A stretch of DNA of 64,000 nucleotides, from positions 1 through 64,000 of the forward strand of contig NZ_JAADJT010000004.1 in NCBI RefSeq assembly GCF_011090165.1, written 5' to 3'. This document shows, piece by piece, positions 8,084 to 17,729 of the stretch. This DNA is from Duganella aceris (lineage in GTDB: Bacteria; Pseudomonadota; Gammaproteobacteria; Burkholderiales; Burkholderiaceae_D). The translations under genes and the position numbers were made by a program. Every line of letters begins with the position of its first letter. Position 1 is the first letter of the stretch. The notes under the pieces were generated by a model. That model was not told where the DNA came from. It saw only the letters and a program-made list of their open reading frames with translations, and made no database searches.

Positions 8084-9811
8084 ATGGCTCGCATGACCGC
8101 AGCGCAGGCAGCAGCAATGGTGTTGGAAAAAGAGGGCGTGTTCCAGGTGTTCGGCGTTCCTGGAGCCGCGATCAACCCGTTCTATGCGGCTTTGAAGAAA
8201 CAGGGCAGCGCCAGGCACATCCTGGCGCGGCACGTCGAAGGCGCGTCGCACATGGCCGAGGGCTATACCCGCGCCAGGGCCGGCAACATCGGCGTCTGCA
8301 TCGGCACGTCGGGGCCGGCCGGCACCGACATGATCACCGGCCTGTATTCGGCGCAGGCGGATTCCATACCGATCCTCTGCATTACAGGCCAGGCGCCGCG
8401 GGCCCGCCTGTACAAGGAGGACTTCCAGGCGGTCGATATCGAATCGATCGCCAAGCCCGTCACCAAGTGGGCGGTGACGGTGCGCGAGCCGGCGCTGGTG
8501 CCGATGGTGTTCCAGCAGGCCTTCCACCTGATGCGTTCCGGCCGTCCCGGTCCGGTGCTGATCGACCTGCCGTTCGACGTGCAGATGGCGGAGATCGAAT
8601 TCGACGCCGACACCTATCAGCCGCTGGAAGCGTACAAGCCGAAGGCGACCCGCGCCCAGATCGAGAAGGCGCTGACGATGATGAACGACGCCGAGCATCC
8701 GCTGCTGACGCCCGGCGGTGGCGTCATCAACGCCAACGCGTCCGAGCTGCTGGTGCGGTTCGCGGAGCTGACCGGCGTGCCGGTGATCCCGACGCTGATG
8801 GCGTGGGGCTGCATTCCCGACGATCATGAACTGATGGTCGGCATGGCCGGCTTACAGACCAGCCACCGGTACGGCAACGCGACGGTGCTCGCATCCGACT
8901 TCGTGTTCGGCATCGGCAACCGCTGGGCCAATCGCCACACCGGCAGTATCGAGGTGTATACCAAGGACCGGAAGTTCGTCCACATCGACATCGAACCGAC
9001 CCAGATCGGCCGCGTGTTCGGCCCGGACTTCGGCATCGTCTCCGACGCCGGCGCCGCGCTCCAGCTGCTGATCGAGGTGGCGACCGAGTGGAAGGCCGCC
9101 GGCAAGCTGAAGGACCGCTCGGCGTGGCTGGCGCAGTGCAATGAACGCAAGCGCACCATGCAGCGCAAGACGCATTTCGAACAGGTGCCGGTCAAGCCGC
9201 AGCGCGTGTACGAGGAAATGAACAAGGCGTTCGGCCGCGACACCTGCTACGTCAGCAGCATCGGCCTGTCGCAGATCGCCGCCGCGCAGTTCCTGCACGT
9301 GTACAACGCGCGCCATTGGATCAACTGCGGCCAGGCCGGCCCGCTGGGCTGGACCATTCCGGCGGCGCTGGGCGTGGTGGCGGCCGACCCGACGCGCAAG
9401 GTGGTGGGGATCTCGGGCGACTACGATTTCCAGTTCCTGATCGAGGAGCTCGCGGTCGGCGCGCAATTCAAGCTGCCTTACCTGCATGTGCTGGTGAATA
9501 ACTCCTACCTCGGCCTGATCCGTCAGGCGCAGCGCAACTTCGACATGGACTTCTGCGTGCAGCTGTCGTTCGAAAACGTCAACGCGCCGGAGTTGAACGG
9601 CTATGGCGTCGATCACGTCGCGGTGGTGGAAGGCCTGGGATGCAAGGCGATCCGGGTGCGCGACGCCGACGATCTGCCGGAGGCTTTCGTCCAGGCGGCG
9701 AAGTGGATGGAGGAGTATCGCGTGCCGGTGGTGGTGGAGGTGATCCTGGAGCGCGTCACGAATATCGCGATGGGTACCGACATCGACAAGATCAACGAGT
9801 TCGAAGACTAA
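8084..9811 (+). CDS. gcl: glyoxylate carboligase (tartronate-semialdehyde synthase)
   Basis: Joins two glyoxylate molecules to tartronate semialdehyde with loss of CO2, using thiamine diphosphate, FAD and Mg. The 575 residues follow the E. coli enzyme closely, for example [33 protein letters not shown] and [15 protein letters not shown]. Residue 51 is Val in RHVEGASH, the known Gcl replacement of the canonical ThDP-activating Glu, which separates it from acetolactate synthases. ATG 8084 is chosen because AGGAGA precedes it closely. It leads gcl-hyi-glxR with 14 and 26 nt gaps. The pathway feeds glyoxylate, possibly made from oxalyl-CoA by the PanE-like protein encoded further on, into glycerate. 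Confidence 0.97.
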   Translation: MARMTAAQAAAMVLEKEGVFQVFGVPGAAINPFYAALKKQGSARHILARHVEGASHMAEGYTRARAGNIGVCIGTSGPAGTDMITGLYSAQADSIPILCITGQAPRARLYKEDFQAVDIESIAKPVTKWAVTVREPALVPMVFQQAFHLMRSGRPGPVLIDLPFDVQMAEIEFDADTYQPLEAYKPKATRAQIEKALTMMNDAEHPLLTPGGGVINANASELLVRFAELTGVPVIPTLMAWGCIPDDHELMVGMAGLQTSHRYGNATVLASDFVFGIGNRWANRHTGSIEVYTKDRKFVHIDIEPTQIGRVFGPDFGIVSDAGAALQLLIEVATEWKAAGKLKDRSAWLAQCNERKRTMQRKTHFEQVPVKPQRVYEEMNKAFGRDTCYVSSIGLSQIAAAQFLHVYNARHWINCGQAGPLGWTIPAALGVVAADPTRKVVGISGDYDFQFLIEELAVGAQFKLPYLHVLVNNSYLGLIRQAQRNFDMDFCVQLSFENVNAPELNGYGVDHVAVVEGLGCKAIRVRDADDLPEAFVQAAKWMEEYRVPVVVEVILERVTNIAMGTDIDKINEFED

Positions 9812-9825
9812 GGGAGGACATCGAC

Positions 9826-10605
9826 ATGACCAAGCTGGCAGCCAATCTGACCATGTTGTTTACCGAAGTGCCGTTCCTGGACCGGTTCGAGGCGGCTGCG
9901 CGCGCCGGGTTCAAGGCGGTGGAGTTCCTGTTCCCTTATCCGTACGAGGCCAGCGACCTGGCGCAGCGGCTGAAGGCAAACCAGCTGCAGCTGGTGCTGC
10001 ACAATCTGCCGGCCGGTAACTGGGACGCGGGCGAACGCGGCATCGCCTGTCATCCGAACCGCGTGGAGGAATTCCGCGACGGCGTGCGGACGGCGATCAG
10101 CTATGCGAAGCAGTTGGGCGTCAAGCAGCTGAACTGCCTGGTCGGCATCGTGCCGGCGGACGTGTCGCAGGCGGCCGCCCACCGCACGCTGGTGTCCAAC
10201 CTGAGCGCAGCGGCGGCGGTGCTGAAGGCGGAGGGCATACGGCTGTTGATCGAGCCGATCAACACCTTCGATATTCCCGGCTTCTTCCTGACCCGCACCG
10301 GGCAGGCGGCGCGCATCATCGATGAGACGGGGTCGGACAACATCTTCATCCAGTACGACATCTATCACATGCAGCGCATGGAGGGAGAGCTGGCCAGCAC
10401 CATCAAGGCCAACCTGACGCTGATCGGGCATGTGCAGCTGGCGGACAACCCGGGGCGCAACGAGCCGGGCACCGGCGAAATCAATTACCGCTTCCTGTTC
10501 TCGCAGTTGACGGCGCTGGGTTACGACGGCTGGATCGGCTGCGAATACAAACCCCGCGCCGGCACCGAAGCGGGCCTCGACTGGCGCGCCGCCCACGGCG
10601 TCTGA
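9826..10605 (+). CDS. hyi: hydroxypyruvate isomerase
   Basis: Interconverts hydroxypyruvate and tartronate semialdehyde. It is a 259-residue TIM barrel of the AP-endonuclease 2 superfamily, matching the usual length (258 in E. coli). The metal-binding residues can be placed as Glu143 (LIEPINTFDIPG) and Asp178 (IFIQYDIYHMQ), with the later acidic ligand in GWIGCEYKP. AGGGAGGA stands before ATG 9826. It is the middle gene of gcl-hyi-glxR. A shortened paralogue that has lost these residues lies at 20617-21138. Confidence 0.95.
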   Translation: MTKLAANLTMLFTEVPFLDRFEAAARAGFKAVEFLFPYPYEASDLAQRLKANQLQLVLHNLPAGNWDAGERGIACHPNRVEEFRDGVRTAISYAKQLGVKQLNCLVGIVPADVSQAAAHRTLVSNLSAAAAVLKAEGIRLLIEPINTFDIPGFFLTRTGQAARIIDETGSDNIFIQYDIYHMQRMEGELASTIKANLTLIGHVQLADNPGRNEPGTGEINYRFLFSQLTALGYDGWIGCEYKPRAGTEAGLDWRAAHGV

Positions 10606-10631
10606 CACACTAACTTTCTGAAGGAGTCATC

Positions 10632-11519
10632 ATGTCACGAGTTGGATTTATTGGGCTGGGCATCATGGGCGGGCCGATGGCGCAGCATTTGCAGGCCGGC
10701 GGCCACAAGCTGTACCTGCACGATCTGAAAAACCCACCGTTCGCGCTGGTCGAAGGTGGCGCCACCGTCTGCACCTCGGCCGCCGAAGTGGCGGTGCGGG
10801 CCGATATCATCATCGTCATGGTGCCGGACACGCCCGACGTCGAAGAGGCGCTGTTCGGCAAGGAGGGCGTGGCCAAGGGCCTGCGGCCTAACACCATCGT
10901 GGTCGACATGAGCTCCATCTCGCCGATCGAGACCAAGAAATTCGCCAAGAAGATCAACGCGCTTCAGTGCGAATACCTGGACGCGCCGGTGTCCGGCGGC
11001 GAGGTTGGCGCCAAGGCTGCATCGCTGACGATCATGGTCGGCGGATCGGAGGAAGCGTTCGCCATCGTCAAGCCGCTGTTTGAGCTGATGGGCAAGAACA
11101 TCACGCTGGTCGGCGGCAACGGCGATGGCCAGACCACCAAGGTGGCCAACCAGATCATCGTCGCGCTGAATATCCAGGCGGTGGCGGAAGCGTTGCTGTT
11201 CGCCTCCAAGGCCGGCGCCGATCCGGCGCGGGTGCGGCAGGCACTGATGGGCGGCTTCGCCAACTCGCGCATCCTGGAGGTGCACGGCGAGCGCATGGTC
11301 AAGCGCACCTTTAACCCCGGCTTCCGCATCGCGCTGCACCAGAAGGATTTGAACCTGGCGCTGCAAGGCGCGAAGGCGATGGGCATCTCGCTGCCGAATA
11401 CCGCGATGGCGCAGGAGCTGATGAACGCTTGCAGCGCCCACGGCCTGTCGGGCATGGATCACTCGGCATTGTGCCGCGCCATCGAGATCATCTCCAACCA
11501 CCAGATCGCCGAAGCGTAA
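10632..11519 (+). CDS. glxR: 2-hydroxy-3-oxopropionate (tartronate semialdehyde) reductase
   Basis: Reduces tartronate semialdehyde to D-glycerate with NAD(P)H. It is a 295-residue beta-hydroxyacid dehydrogenase with the N-terminal Rossmann motif GFIGLGIMGGPMA, the substrate-binding DAPVSGGEVGA block and the catalytic-lysine motif GQTTKVANQI, followed by the all-helical C-terminal domain. AAGGAG precedes ATG 10632. It completes the glycerate route begun by gcl. Its TAA stop lies at the very edge of a 94-bp palindrome shared with the convergent gene's end. Confidence 0.95.
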   Translation: MSRVGFIGLGIMGGPMAQHLQAGGHKLYLHDLKNPPFALVEGGATVCTSAAEVAVRADIIIVMVPDTPDVEEALFGKEGVAKGLRPNTIVVDMSSISPIETKKFAKKINALQCEYLDAPVSGGEVGAKAASLTIMVGGSEEAFAIVKPLFELMGKNITLVGGNGDGQTTKVANQIIVALNIQAVAEALLFASKAGADPARVRQALMGGFANSRILEVHGERMVKRTFNPGFRIALHQKDLNLALQGAKAMGISLPNTAMAQELMNACSAHGLSGMDHSALCRAIEIISNHQIAEA

Positions 11520-11612
11520 AACCGGGGTCAGTTCCGGCATCGCGTCACGGGCTCTGCCGTAGCGAACGCTACGGCAGAGCCCGTGACGCGATGCCGGAAC
11601 TGACCCCGGTTT
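11519..11612. repeat. 94-bp perfect palindrome at convergent 3' ends (terminator-like)
   Basis: Arms 11519-11564 and 11567-11612 are exact reverse complements over 46 bp, with AA in the centre. The element fills the whole gap between glxR and the convergent regulator gene and reaches into both stop codons. It would terminate both transcripts as a very long hairpin, though only short T tracts follow. Its outer core AACCGGGGTCAG recurs at a second convergent junction (18052-18063), suggesting a dispersed palindromic element. Confidence 0.85.
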
Positions 11613-12675
11613 AGAACAGCGATTCCAGCGCCACCGGCTGGCCGCTCAATGTTCCGTCGTAGCCGGGCAGGGCGGCCAGCGCGCGTTTGAAGTCGGCGCC
11701 TTCCATCACCGCCAGCGCGGCCGCCACCAGCGGCGCGGCCGGCGCTTCGCGCGCGCAGGCGAGGAAATAGCGCTCGCGGATCACCGGCACGAAATCCAGG
11801 TCGAAGCGGCGCGCGGCGGTCTCCACCCCGAAGCTGGCGTCGGCCATGCCGCTGGCGACGTAGGCCGCCACCGCCGCATGAGTGAACTCGGCGCTGCCGA
11901 AGCCGTGGATCGATTCCGGCGCCACGCCCTGGCCGGCCAGCAGCAGCTCCAGCAGCAGCCGCGTGCCCGAGCCGCGCTGCCGGTTGACGAAGCGTACCCC
12001 GGGCCGCGCCAGATCGGCCAGCGATTCGATCCCCATCGGATTGCCCTTGGCGACGAAAATGCCTTGCGTGCGGTACGCCAGGTGGATCAGCATGTGGCGC
12101 GACGGATCGAGCCACGGCAGGTACTTGGCCGCCGCCGGCCCCTCGAATTCGCCCACCGGCAGGTGGAAGCCGGCCAGGTCACACTCGCCGCGCGCCAGCG
12201 CGGTTACGGCTTCCGTGCTGCTGCGGTATTGCAAGTCAACCAACACGTCCTGCTGTTCCAGCAGATTCACCAGCGCCGCCACCGCGAAGCCGTGCGAGGC
12301 GGTCAGCCGCAGCGCCGGCGGCCGTTCGTCCAGCAAACTGGCCAATTCCTGTTGCAATTCCGAGGCCAGACTGTCGAGCATCGGCGACAGCCGCGCACTG
12401 ATGCGTTTGTCCGCCCAGATCAATTTGTCGGCCAGCGGCGACAGCACCGTCCCTTGACCGCGCGATTTGTGCACCAGCTCGGCGCCGAACTGCTCGTTGA
12501 ACTCGCGCAGCAGCCCCCAGGCGTGGCGGTAGGAGATGCCGCGCGCGGTCGCCGCCTGGCTGATGCTGCCCGTGCTGCGCACCGCCTCCAGCAGCCCCAG
12601 CAGCACCGGCAGGGAAATCGCTTGCCCGCTCGGCTGGCGCAAAACCCAGTCCGGTCGTATCTCTACTTTGATCAT
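11611..12675 (-). CDS. ModE-like HTH regulator with periplasmic-binding-like domain, divergent from fds
   Basis: A 354-residue transcription factor. Residues about 15-95 resemble the ModE/LysR winged helix (LGLLEAVRSTGSISQAATARGISYRHAWGLLREFNEQFGAELV); about 115-345 resemble a molybdate- or substrate-binding-protein fold (LTASHGFAVAALVNLLEQQ, VRFVNRQRGSGTRLLLELLL, GSAEFTHAAVAAYVASGMADASFG). Regulators of this build often stand beside molybdoenzyme genes, and this one is divergent from the molybdenum formate dehydrogenase operon, so it probably senses molybdate or a related signal and controls fds. The ATG at 12675 follows GAAGGA; an upstream TTG is less likely. The family link is firm, the ligand is inferred. 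Confidence 0.8.
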   Translation of the reverse strand: MIKVEIRPDWVLRQPSGQAISLPVLLGLLEAVRSTGSISQAATARGISYRHAWGLLREFNEQFGAELVHKSRGQGTVLSPLADKLIWADKRISARLSPMLDSLASELQQELASLLDERPPALRLTASHGFAVAALVNLLEQQDVLVDLQYRSSTEAVTALARGECDLAGFHLPVGEFEGPAAAKYLPWLDPSRHMLIHLAYRTQGIFVAKGNPMGIESLADLARPGVRFVNRQRGSGTRLLLELLLAGQGVAPESIHGFGSAEFTHAAVAAYVASGMADASFGVETAARRFDLDFVPVIRERYFLACAREAPAAPLVAAALAVMEGADFKRALAALPGYDGTLSGQPVALESLF

Positions 12676-12749
12676 ATGCAAAATCCTTCATATTGCTTCG
12701 ATGTTTTTACAGTGCTAGCCTACGCACATGCATTAATAATAAGCGGTAT

Positions 12750-12769
12750 ATATGTTTTACAGAACATAT
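12750..12769. promoter_or_regulatory. inverted repeat upstream of fdsG, candidate operator
   Basis: ATATGTT (12750-12756), a 6-nt spacer, AACATAT (12763-12769) form a perfect 7-bp dyad in the 127-bp gap between the ModE-like gene and fdsG. AT-rich dyads with a 6-7 nt spacer are typical of ModE-type sites. It lies 33 nt before the fdsG ATG. Confidence 0.45.
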
Positions 12770-12802
12770 GAACGCACACCGTAGACAAAAAACGGAGACA
12801 CC

Positions 12803-13288
12803 ATGCAACAGCGTATACCCCAGGCCGATATAGCCGCCCAGGCCAGCGCCATCCTCGCCGCCAGCAGCGGCACCCAGGACCAGCTCTTGCCGGTCCTGCA
12901 CGCACTTCAGGACGCCATCGGCTACGTTCCGCCGGATCAGGTGGTGAATATCGCCAGCACCTTCAACCTGTCGCGCGCCGAAGTGCACGGCGTGATCACC
13001 TTCTACCACTACTTCCGCACCGAAGCGCCGGCGCGCCAGGTGGTGCAGATCTGCCGCGCCGAGGCTTGCCAGAGCATGGGCGGCGACGCGTTGCTGGCGC
13101 ACGCCGAGCAGGCGCTGGGCTGCAAGCTGCACGCGCACAGTGGCGACGGCGAGTTTGCGCTGGAGCCGGTCTACTGCCTTGGACAATGCGCCACCGCGCC
13201 GTCGATGATGATCAACGAAGCGCTGCACGCGCGCGTCACGCCGGCCCGCTTCGACAAGCTGCTGGCCAAGGCCAAGGAGGCCGCATGA
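12803..13288 (+). CDS. fdsG: NAD-dependent formate dehydrogenase gamma subunit
   Basis: Small electron-transfer subunit of the soluble FdsGBA complex, homologous to NuoE of complex I. In its 161 residues the thioredoxin-like [2Fe-2S] ligands can be placed as Cys84 and Cys89 (QICRAEACQSMGG) and Cys125 and Cys129 (VYCLGQCATAPSM). It passes electrons between centres on the way to NAD. ACGGAGA precedes ATG 12803. Its stop overlaps the fdsB start (ATGA), indicating translational coupling. It is the first gene of fdsGBAD. Confidence 0.95.
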   Translation: MQQRIPQADIAAQASAILAASSGTQDQLLPVLHALQDAIGYVPPDQVVNIASTFNLSRAEVHGVITFYHYFRTEAPARQVVQICRAEACQSMGGDALLAHAEQALGCKLHAHSGDGEFALEPVYCLGQCATAPSMMINEALHARVTPARFDKLLAKAKEAA

Positions 13289-14850
13289 GCATCCGCATCT
13301 ACATTCCCGGTGATTCGACCGCGCTGGCGCTGGGCGCCGACGACGTGGCGGGCGCCATCGTGGCCGAAGCGGCGCGCCGTGGCGTCACGGTCGACATCGT
13401 CCGCAATGGTACGCGCGGCTTGCTGTGGCTGGAGCCCCTGGTCGAAGTGGAGACGGCGGCCGGCCGCGTCGGTTTCGGCCCGGTCGATGCCGACGACGTG
13501 GGGGAGTTGTTCAACGCCGATTTCCACCTGGGCGGCGGCACGCATCGCCTGGCGCTGGGGCTGGTCGAGCAGATTCCCTATCTGGCCAAGCAAAGCCGCC
13601 TGACCTTCGCCCGCGCCGGCGTCACCGATCCGCTGTCGCTGGCCGACTACGAGGCGCATGACGGCTACAAGGGCTTGCGCAACGCGCTGGCGATGGAGCC
13701 GGCCGCCATTGTCGCCGCCGTGACGGCATCCGGCCTGCGCGGCCGTGGCGGCGCCGCCTTCCCGACCGGGATCAAATGGAACACGGTGATGAAGGCCGCC
13801 GGCCCGCAAAAGTACATCGTCTGCAACGCCGACGAAGGCGATTCCGGCACCTTCGCCGACCGCATCGTGATGGAAGGCGATCCCTTTGTGCTTATCGAAG
13901 GCATGACCATCGCCGGCTTGGCGGTGGGCGCCGACAAGGGCTACATCTACGTGCGCAGCGAATATCCGCACGCGATCGCCAACCTGAATCACGCCATCGC
14001 CAGCGCCGTCAAGGCCGGCCTGCTCGGTTCGAACATCCTCGGCTCGGGACGCGCTTTCGATCTTGAAGTGCGCAAGGGCGCCGGCGCCTACATCTGTGGC
14101 GAGGAAACCGCGCTGCTGGAATCGATCGAGGGCAAGCGCGGCATCGTGCGCGCCAAGCCGCCGCTGCCGGCGCTGGCCGGCCTGTTCGGCCAGCCGACCG
14201 TGATCAACAACGTGCTGTCGCTGGCGGCGGTGCCGCTGATCCTCGACAAGGGCGCGGCCTACTACCAGAATTACGGCATGGGCCGTTCGCGCGGCACCTT
14301 GCCGGTGCAATTGGCCGGCAATATCAAGCAGGGCGGCCTGATCGAACTGGCGTTCGGCGTCACGCTGCGCGACATCCTGTACGAATACGGCGGCGGCAGC
14401 GCCTCCGGCCGGCCGATCAAGGCGGTGCAGGTGGGCGGCCCGCTGGGCGCTTATCTGCCGGAGTCGCAGTGGGACACGCCGCTCGATTACGAAGCCTTCG
14501 CCGCGCTGTGGGCGGTGCTGGGCCACGGCGGCATCGTGGTCCACGACGACAGCGCCGACATGCGCAAGCTGGCGCGCTATGCGATGGAATTCTGCGCGGT
14601 CGAATCGTGCGGCAAGTGCACGCCGTGCCGCATCGGCTCCACCCGTGGCGTGGAGGTGATCGACAAGATCGCCGCCAACGCCGACGGCGAACGTCCACGC
14701 CAGGTGATCCTGCTGCGTGAACTGTGCGACACCATGCTCAATGGCTCGATGTGCGCGATGGGCAGCATGACGCCTTACCCCGTGCTGTCCGCCCTGAACC
14801 ACTTCCCGCAAGATTTCGGCCAGGTCTCCGCAGACCAGCGCGCCGCTTAG
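13285..14850 (+). CDS. fdsB: NAD-dependent formate dehydrogenase beta subunit
   Basis: The NAD-reducing subunit, 521 residues, a NuoF homologue with an extra N-terminal NuoE-like part. The FMN/NAD-binding region shows GLRGRGGAAFPTGIKW, CNADEGDSGTFADR and GAGAYICGEETALLESIEG. The [4Fe-4S] ligands are ESCGKCTPCRIG (Cys442, 445 and 448) with the fourth cysteine further on in RELCDTMLNGSMC. It takes electrons from the FdsA iron-sulfur chain to make NADH. ATG 13285 overlaps the fdsG stop and has AAGGAGG upstream. Confidence 0.95.
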   Translation: MSIRIYIPGDSTALALGADDVAGAIVAEAARRGVTVDIVRNGTRGLLWLEPLVEVETAAGRVGFGPVDADDVGELFNADFHLGGGTHRLALGLVEQIPYLAKQSRLTFARAGVTDPLSLADYEAHDGYKGLRNALAMEPAAIVAAVTASGLRGRGGAAFPTGIKWNTVMKAAGPQKYIVCNADEGDSGTFADRIVMEGDPFVLIEGMTIAGLAVGADKGYIYVRSEYPHAIANLNHAIASAVKAGLLGSNILGSGRAFDLEVRKGAGAYICGEETALLESIEGKRGIVRAKPPLPALAGLFGQPTVINNVLSLAAVPLILDKGAAYYQNYGMGRSRGTLPVQLAGNIKQGGLIELAFGVTLRDILYEYGGGSASGRPIKAVQVGGPLGAYLPESQWDTPLDYEAFAALWAVLGHGGIVVHDDSADMRKLARYAMEFCAVESCGKCTPCRIGSTRGVEVIDKIAANADGERPRQVILLRELCDTMLNGSMCAMGSMTPYPVLSALNHFPQDFGQVSADQRAA

Positions 14851-14859
14851 GAGAATAGA

Positions 14860-17715
14860 ATGATCGAGACAATTATCGCCCGCGACCTGGGCACGCCGCC
14901 GCCGCTGAACCCGAACATGGAGTTCGTCACGCTGACCATCGACGGCCAGCGCGTGACCGTCGCCGCCGGCACCTCCGTGATGCGCGCCGCCGCCGAAAGC
15001 GGCACCAGCATCCCCAAGCTGTGCGCCACCGACAGCCTGGAGCCGTTCGGTTCCTGCCGTCTGTGCCTGGTCGAGATCGAGGGCCGGCGCGGCTATCCCG
15101 CCTCCTGCACCACGCCGGTGGAGGAGGGCATGGTGGTGCGCACCCAGACCGCCAAGCTGCAAGAGCTGCGCAAGGGCGTGATGGAGCTGTACATCTCCGA
15201 CCACCCGCTGGACTGCCTGACCTGCCCGGCCAACGGCAATTGCGAGTTGCAGGACATGGCCGGCGTCACCGGCCTGCGCGAGGTGCGCTACGGTTACGAA
15301 GGCGCCAACCACCTGAAGCTGAAGAAGGATGAGTCGAATCCGTACTTCACCTTCGACTCGTCGAAGTGCATCGTCTGCAACCGCTGCGTGCGCGCGTGCG
15401 AGGAAACCCAGGGCACGTTCGCGCTGACGATTTCTGGGCGCGGCTTCGAGTCGCGCGTCTCCGCCGGCGCCGGCGAGACCTTCATGGAATCGGAGTGCGT
15501 CTCCTGCGGCGCCTGCGTCGAGGCCTGCCCGACCGCCACCCTGCAGGAGAAATCGGTCATTTGGCTCGGCCAGGCCGAACACAAGGTCACCACCACTTGC
15601 GCCTATTGCGGCGTCGGTTGCTCGCTCGATGCGGAGATGAAGGGCAGCGAAGTGGTGCGCATGGTTCCCAGCAAGGCAGGCAAGGCCAATGAAGGCCATG
15701 CTTGCGTCAAGGGCCGCTTCGCTTGGGGCTATGCGACCCACAAGGACCGCATCCTCAAGCCGATGATCCGCTCCAAGATCACCGATCCGTGGAAGGAAGT
15801 TTCATGGGACGAGGCGCTCGACTACGCCGCCTCCGAATTCAAGCGCATCCAGGCCAAGCACGGCCAGGATTCGATCGGCGGCATCGTCTCGTCGCGTTGC
15901 ACCAACGAAGAGGGCTACCTGGTGCAGAAGCTGGTGCGCGCAGCCTTCGGCAACAACAACGTCGACACTTGCGCGCGGGTTTGCCACTCGCCGACCGGCT
16001 ACGGCCTGAAACAGACCTTGGGCGAATCGGCCGGCACGCAGACCTTCGCCTCGGTCGCCAAGTCGGACGTCATCATGGTCATCGGCGCCAATCCGACCGA
16101 CGGCCATCCGGTGTTCGCCTCGCGCATGAAGCGCCGCATCCGCCAGGGTGCGAAGCTGATCGTCATCGATCCGCGCCGCATCGACCTGGTGAAGTCGCCG
16201 CACATCCGCTCGCAGTACCACTTGCAGCTGCGTCCCGGCACCAACGTCGCAATGGTCAGCTCGCTGGCCCACGTGATCGTCACCGAAGGCCTGCTGGCCG
16301 AGCAGTTCATCGCCGAGCGTTGCGATGACCGTGCCTTCAACCAGTGGCGCGAATTCGTCGCGCAGGAATCGAATTCGCCGGAAGCGATGGAGTCGGTGAC
16401 CGGCGTGCCGGCCGAGCAGGTACGCGGCGCGGCGCGGTTGTTCGCCACCGGCGGCAATGGCGCCATCTTCTACGGCCTGGGCGTGACCGAGCATGCGCAG
16501 GGTTCGACCACCGTGATGGGCATCGCCAACCTGGCCATGGCCACCGGTAACGTCGGCCGCGAAGGCGTCGGCGTGAATCCGCTGCGCGGCCAGAACAATG
16601 TGCAGGGTTCGTGCGACATCGGCTCCTTCCCGCACGAGCTGCCGGGCTATCGCCATGTCTCCGACACCACGGTGCGGATGCAGTTCGAAGCCGCGTGGGG
16701 CGTCGAGCTCCAGGCAGAACCCGGCCTGCGCATTCCGAACATGTTCGAGGCGGCGCTGGACGGCAGCTTCAAGGGCCTGTATTGCCAGGGCGAGGACATC
16801 GTGCAGTCGGATCCGAACACGCAGCACGTGATCTCGGCGATGGAGGCGATGGAGTGCATCGTGGTGCAGGATATCTTCCTCAACGAGACCGCCAAGTATG
16901 CGCACGTGCTGCTGCCGGGTTCCTCGTTCCTGGAGAAGGACGGCACCTTCACCAACGCCGAGCGCCGCATCTCGCGCGTGCGCAAGGTGATGGCGCCGAA
17001 GGCCGGCTACGCCGATTGGGAAGTGACGGTGCAGCTGTCGAACCGCCTCGGCTATCCGATGAACTACACGCACCCGTCGCAGATTATGGACGAAATCGCG
17101 CGTCTGACGCCGACCTTCAGCGGCGTCAGCTACGCCAAGCTGGATAAGCTGGGCAGCATCCAGTGGCCGTGCAACGACGCGGCGCCGGAAGGCACGCCGA
17201 CCATGCACATCGACCAGTTCGTGCGCGGCAAAGGGCGCTTCATCATCACGCAGTACGTGCCGACCGACGAGAAGGTGACGCGCATGTATCCGCTGATCCT
17301 GACCACCGGCCGGATCCTTTCGCAGTACAACGTGGGGGCGCAGACGCGGCGCACAGAGAACGTGCAGTGGCATGCGGAGGACCGTTTGGAAATCCATCCG
17401 CACGACGCCGAGGAGCGCGGCATCAAGGACGATCAGTGGGTCGGCATCCAGAGCCGCGCCGGCGAGACCGTGCTGCGCGCGCTGGTGACGGAGCGCATGC
17501 AGCCGGGCGTGGTCTACACCACCTTCCACTTCCCGGAATCGGGCGCCAACGTGATCACCACCGAGAATTCGGATTGGGCCACCAACTGCCCGGAATACAA
17601 GGTCACGGCGGTGCAGGTGATGCCGGTGCAGCAGCAGTCCGACTGGCAGATGGAGTTCGCGCGCTTCCATGAAGAGCAGATGGCCCACAAGGACGCGGCG
17701 GCCCAGCCGGCATAA
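14860..17715 (+). CDS. fdsA: NAD-dependent formate dehydrogenase alpha subunit (molybdenum)
   Basis: Catalytic subunit that oxidises formate to CO2 at a bis-molybdopterin guanine dinucleotide centre. Its 951 residues show, in order, an N-terminal [2Fe-2S] domain (LCATDSLEPFGSCRLCLVE), a His-ligated cluster (HPLDCLTCPANGNCE), two ferredoxin clusters (CIVCNRCVRACEE, CVSCGACVEACPT), the MopB [4Fe-4S] (CAYCGVGC) and the molybdopterin domains. The metal ligand is Cys375, followed by the catalytic His376 (CARVCHSPTGYG); there is no selenocysteine codon. It starts 9 nt after fdsB. The usual downstream sulfurtransferase gene fdsC, needed to sulfurate the Mo centre, is absent here. Confidence 0.96.
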   Translation: MIETIIARDLGTPPPLNPNMEFVTLTIDGQRVTVAAGTSVMRAAAESGTSIPKLCATDSLEPFGSCRLCLVEIEGRRGYPASCTTPVEEGMVVRTQTAKLQELRKGVMELYISDHPLDCLTCPANGNCELQDMAGVTGLREVRYGYEGANHLKLKKDESNPYFTFDSSKCIVCNRCVRACEETQGTFALTISGRGFESRVSAGAGETFMESECVSCGACVEACPTATLQEKSVIWLGQAEHKVTTTCAYCGVGCSLDAEMKGSEVVRMVPSKAGKANEGHACVKGRFAWGYATHKDRILKPMIRSKITDPWKEVSWDEALDYAASEFKRIQAKHGQDSIGGIVSSRCTNEEGYLVQKLVRAAFGNNNVDTCARVCHSPTGYGLKQTLGESAGTQTFASVAKSDVIMVIGANPTDGHPVFASRMKRRIRQGAKLIVIDPRRIDLVKSPHIRSQYHLQLRPGTNVAMVSSLAHVIVTEGLLAEQFIAERCDDRAFNQWREFVAQESNSPEAMESVTGVPAEQVRGAARLFATGGNGAIFYGLGVTEHAQGSTTVMGIANLAMATGNVGREGVGVNPLRGQNNVQGSCDIGSFPHELPGYRHVSDTTVRMQFEAAWGVELQAEPGLRIPNMFEAALDGSFKGLYCQGEDIVQSDPNTQHVISAMEAMECIVVQDIFLNETAKYAHVLLPGSSFLEKDGTFTNAERRISRVRKVMAPKAGYADWEVTVQLSNRLGYPMNYTHPSQIMDEIARLTPTFSGVSYAKLDKLGSIQWPCNDAAPEGTPTMHIDQFVRGKGRFIITQYVPTDEKVTRMYPLILTTGRILSQYNVGAQTRRTENVQWHAEDRLEIHPHDAEERGIKDDQWVGIQSRAGETVLRALVTERMQPGVVYTTFHFPESGANVITTENSDWATNCPEYKVTAVQVMPVQQQSDWQMEFARFHEEQMAHKDAAAQPA

Positions 17716-17729
17716 GGAGAACTGAGATT

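Noticed and set aside
8084..9811. gcl as acetolactate synthase
   Set aside because: Val51 in place of the catalytic Glu, close identity to E. coli Gcl blocks, and the hyi-glxR neighbours settle it.
13171..15741. Very long open frame on the minus strand opposite fdsB and fdsA
   Set aside because: It is a mirror of GC-rich codon use in fds. The translation is rich in Arg, His, Ala and Gly, has no domain, and the sense strand codes for an obvious complex.
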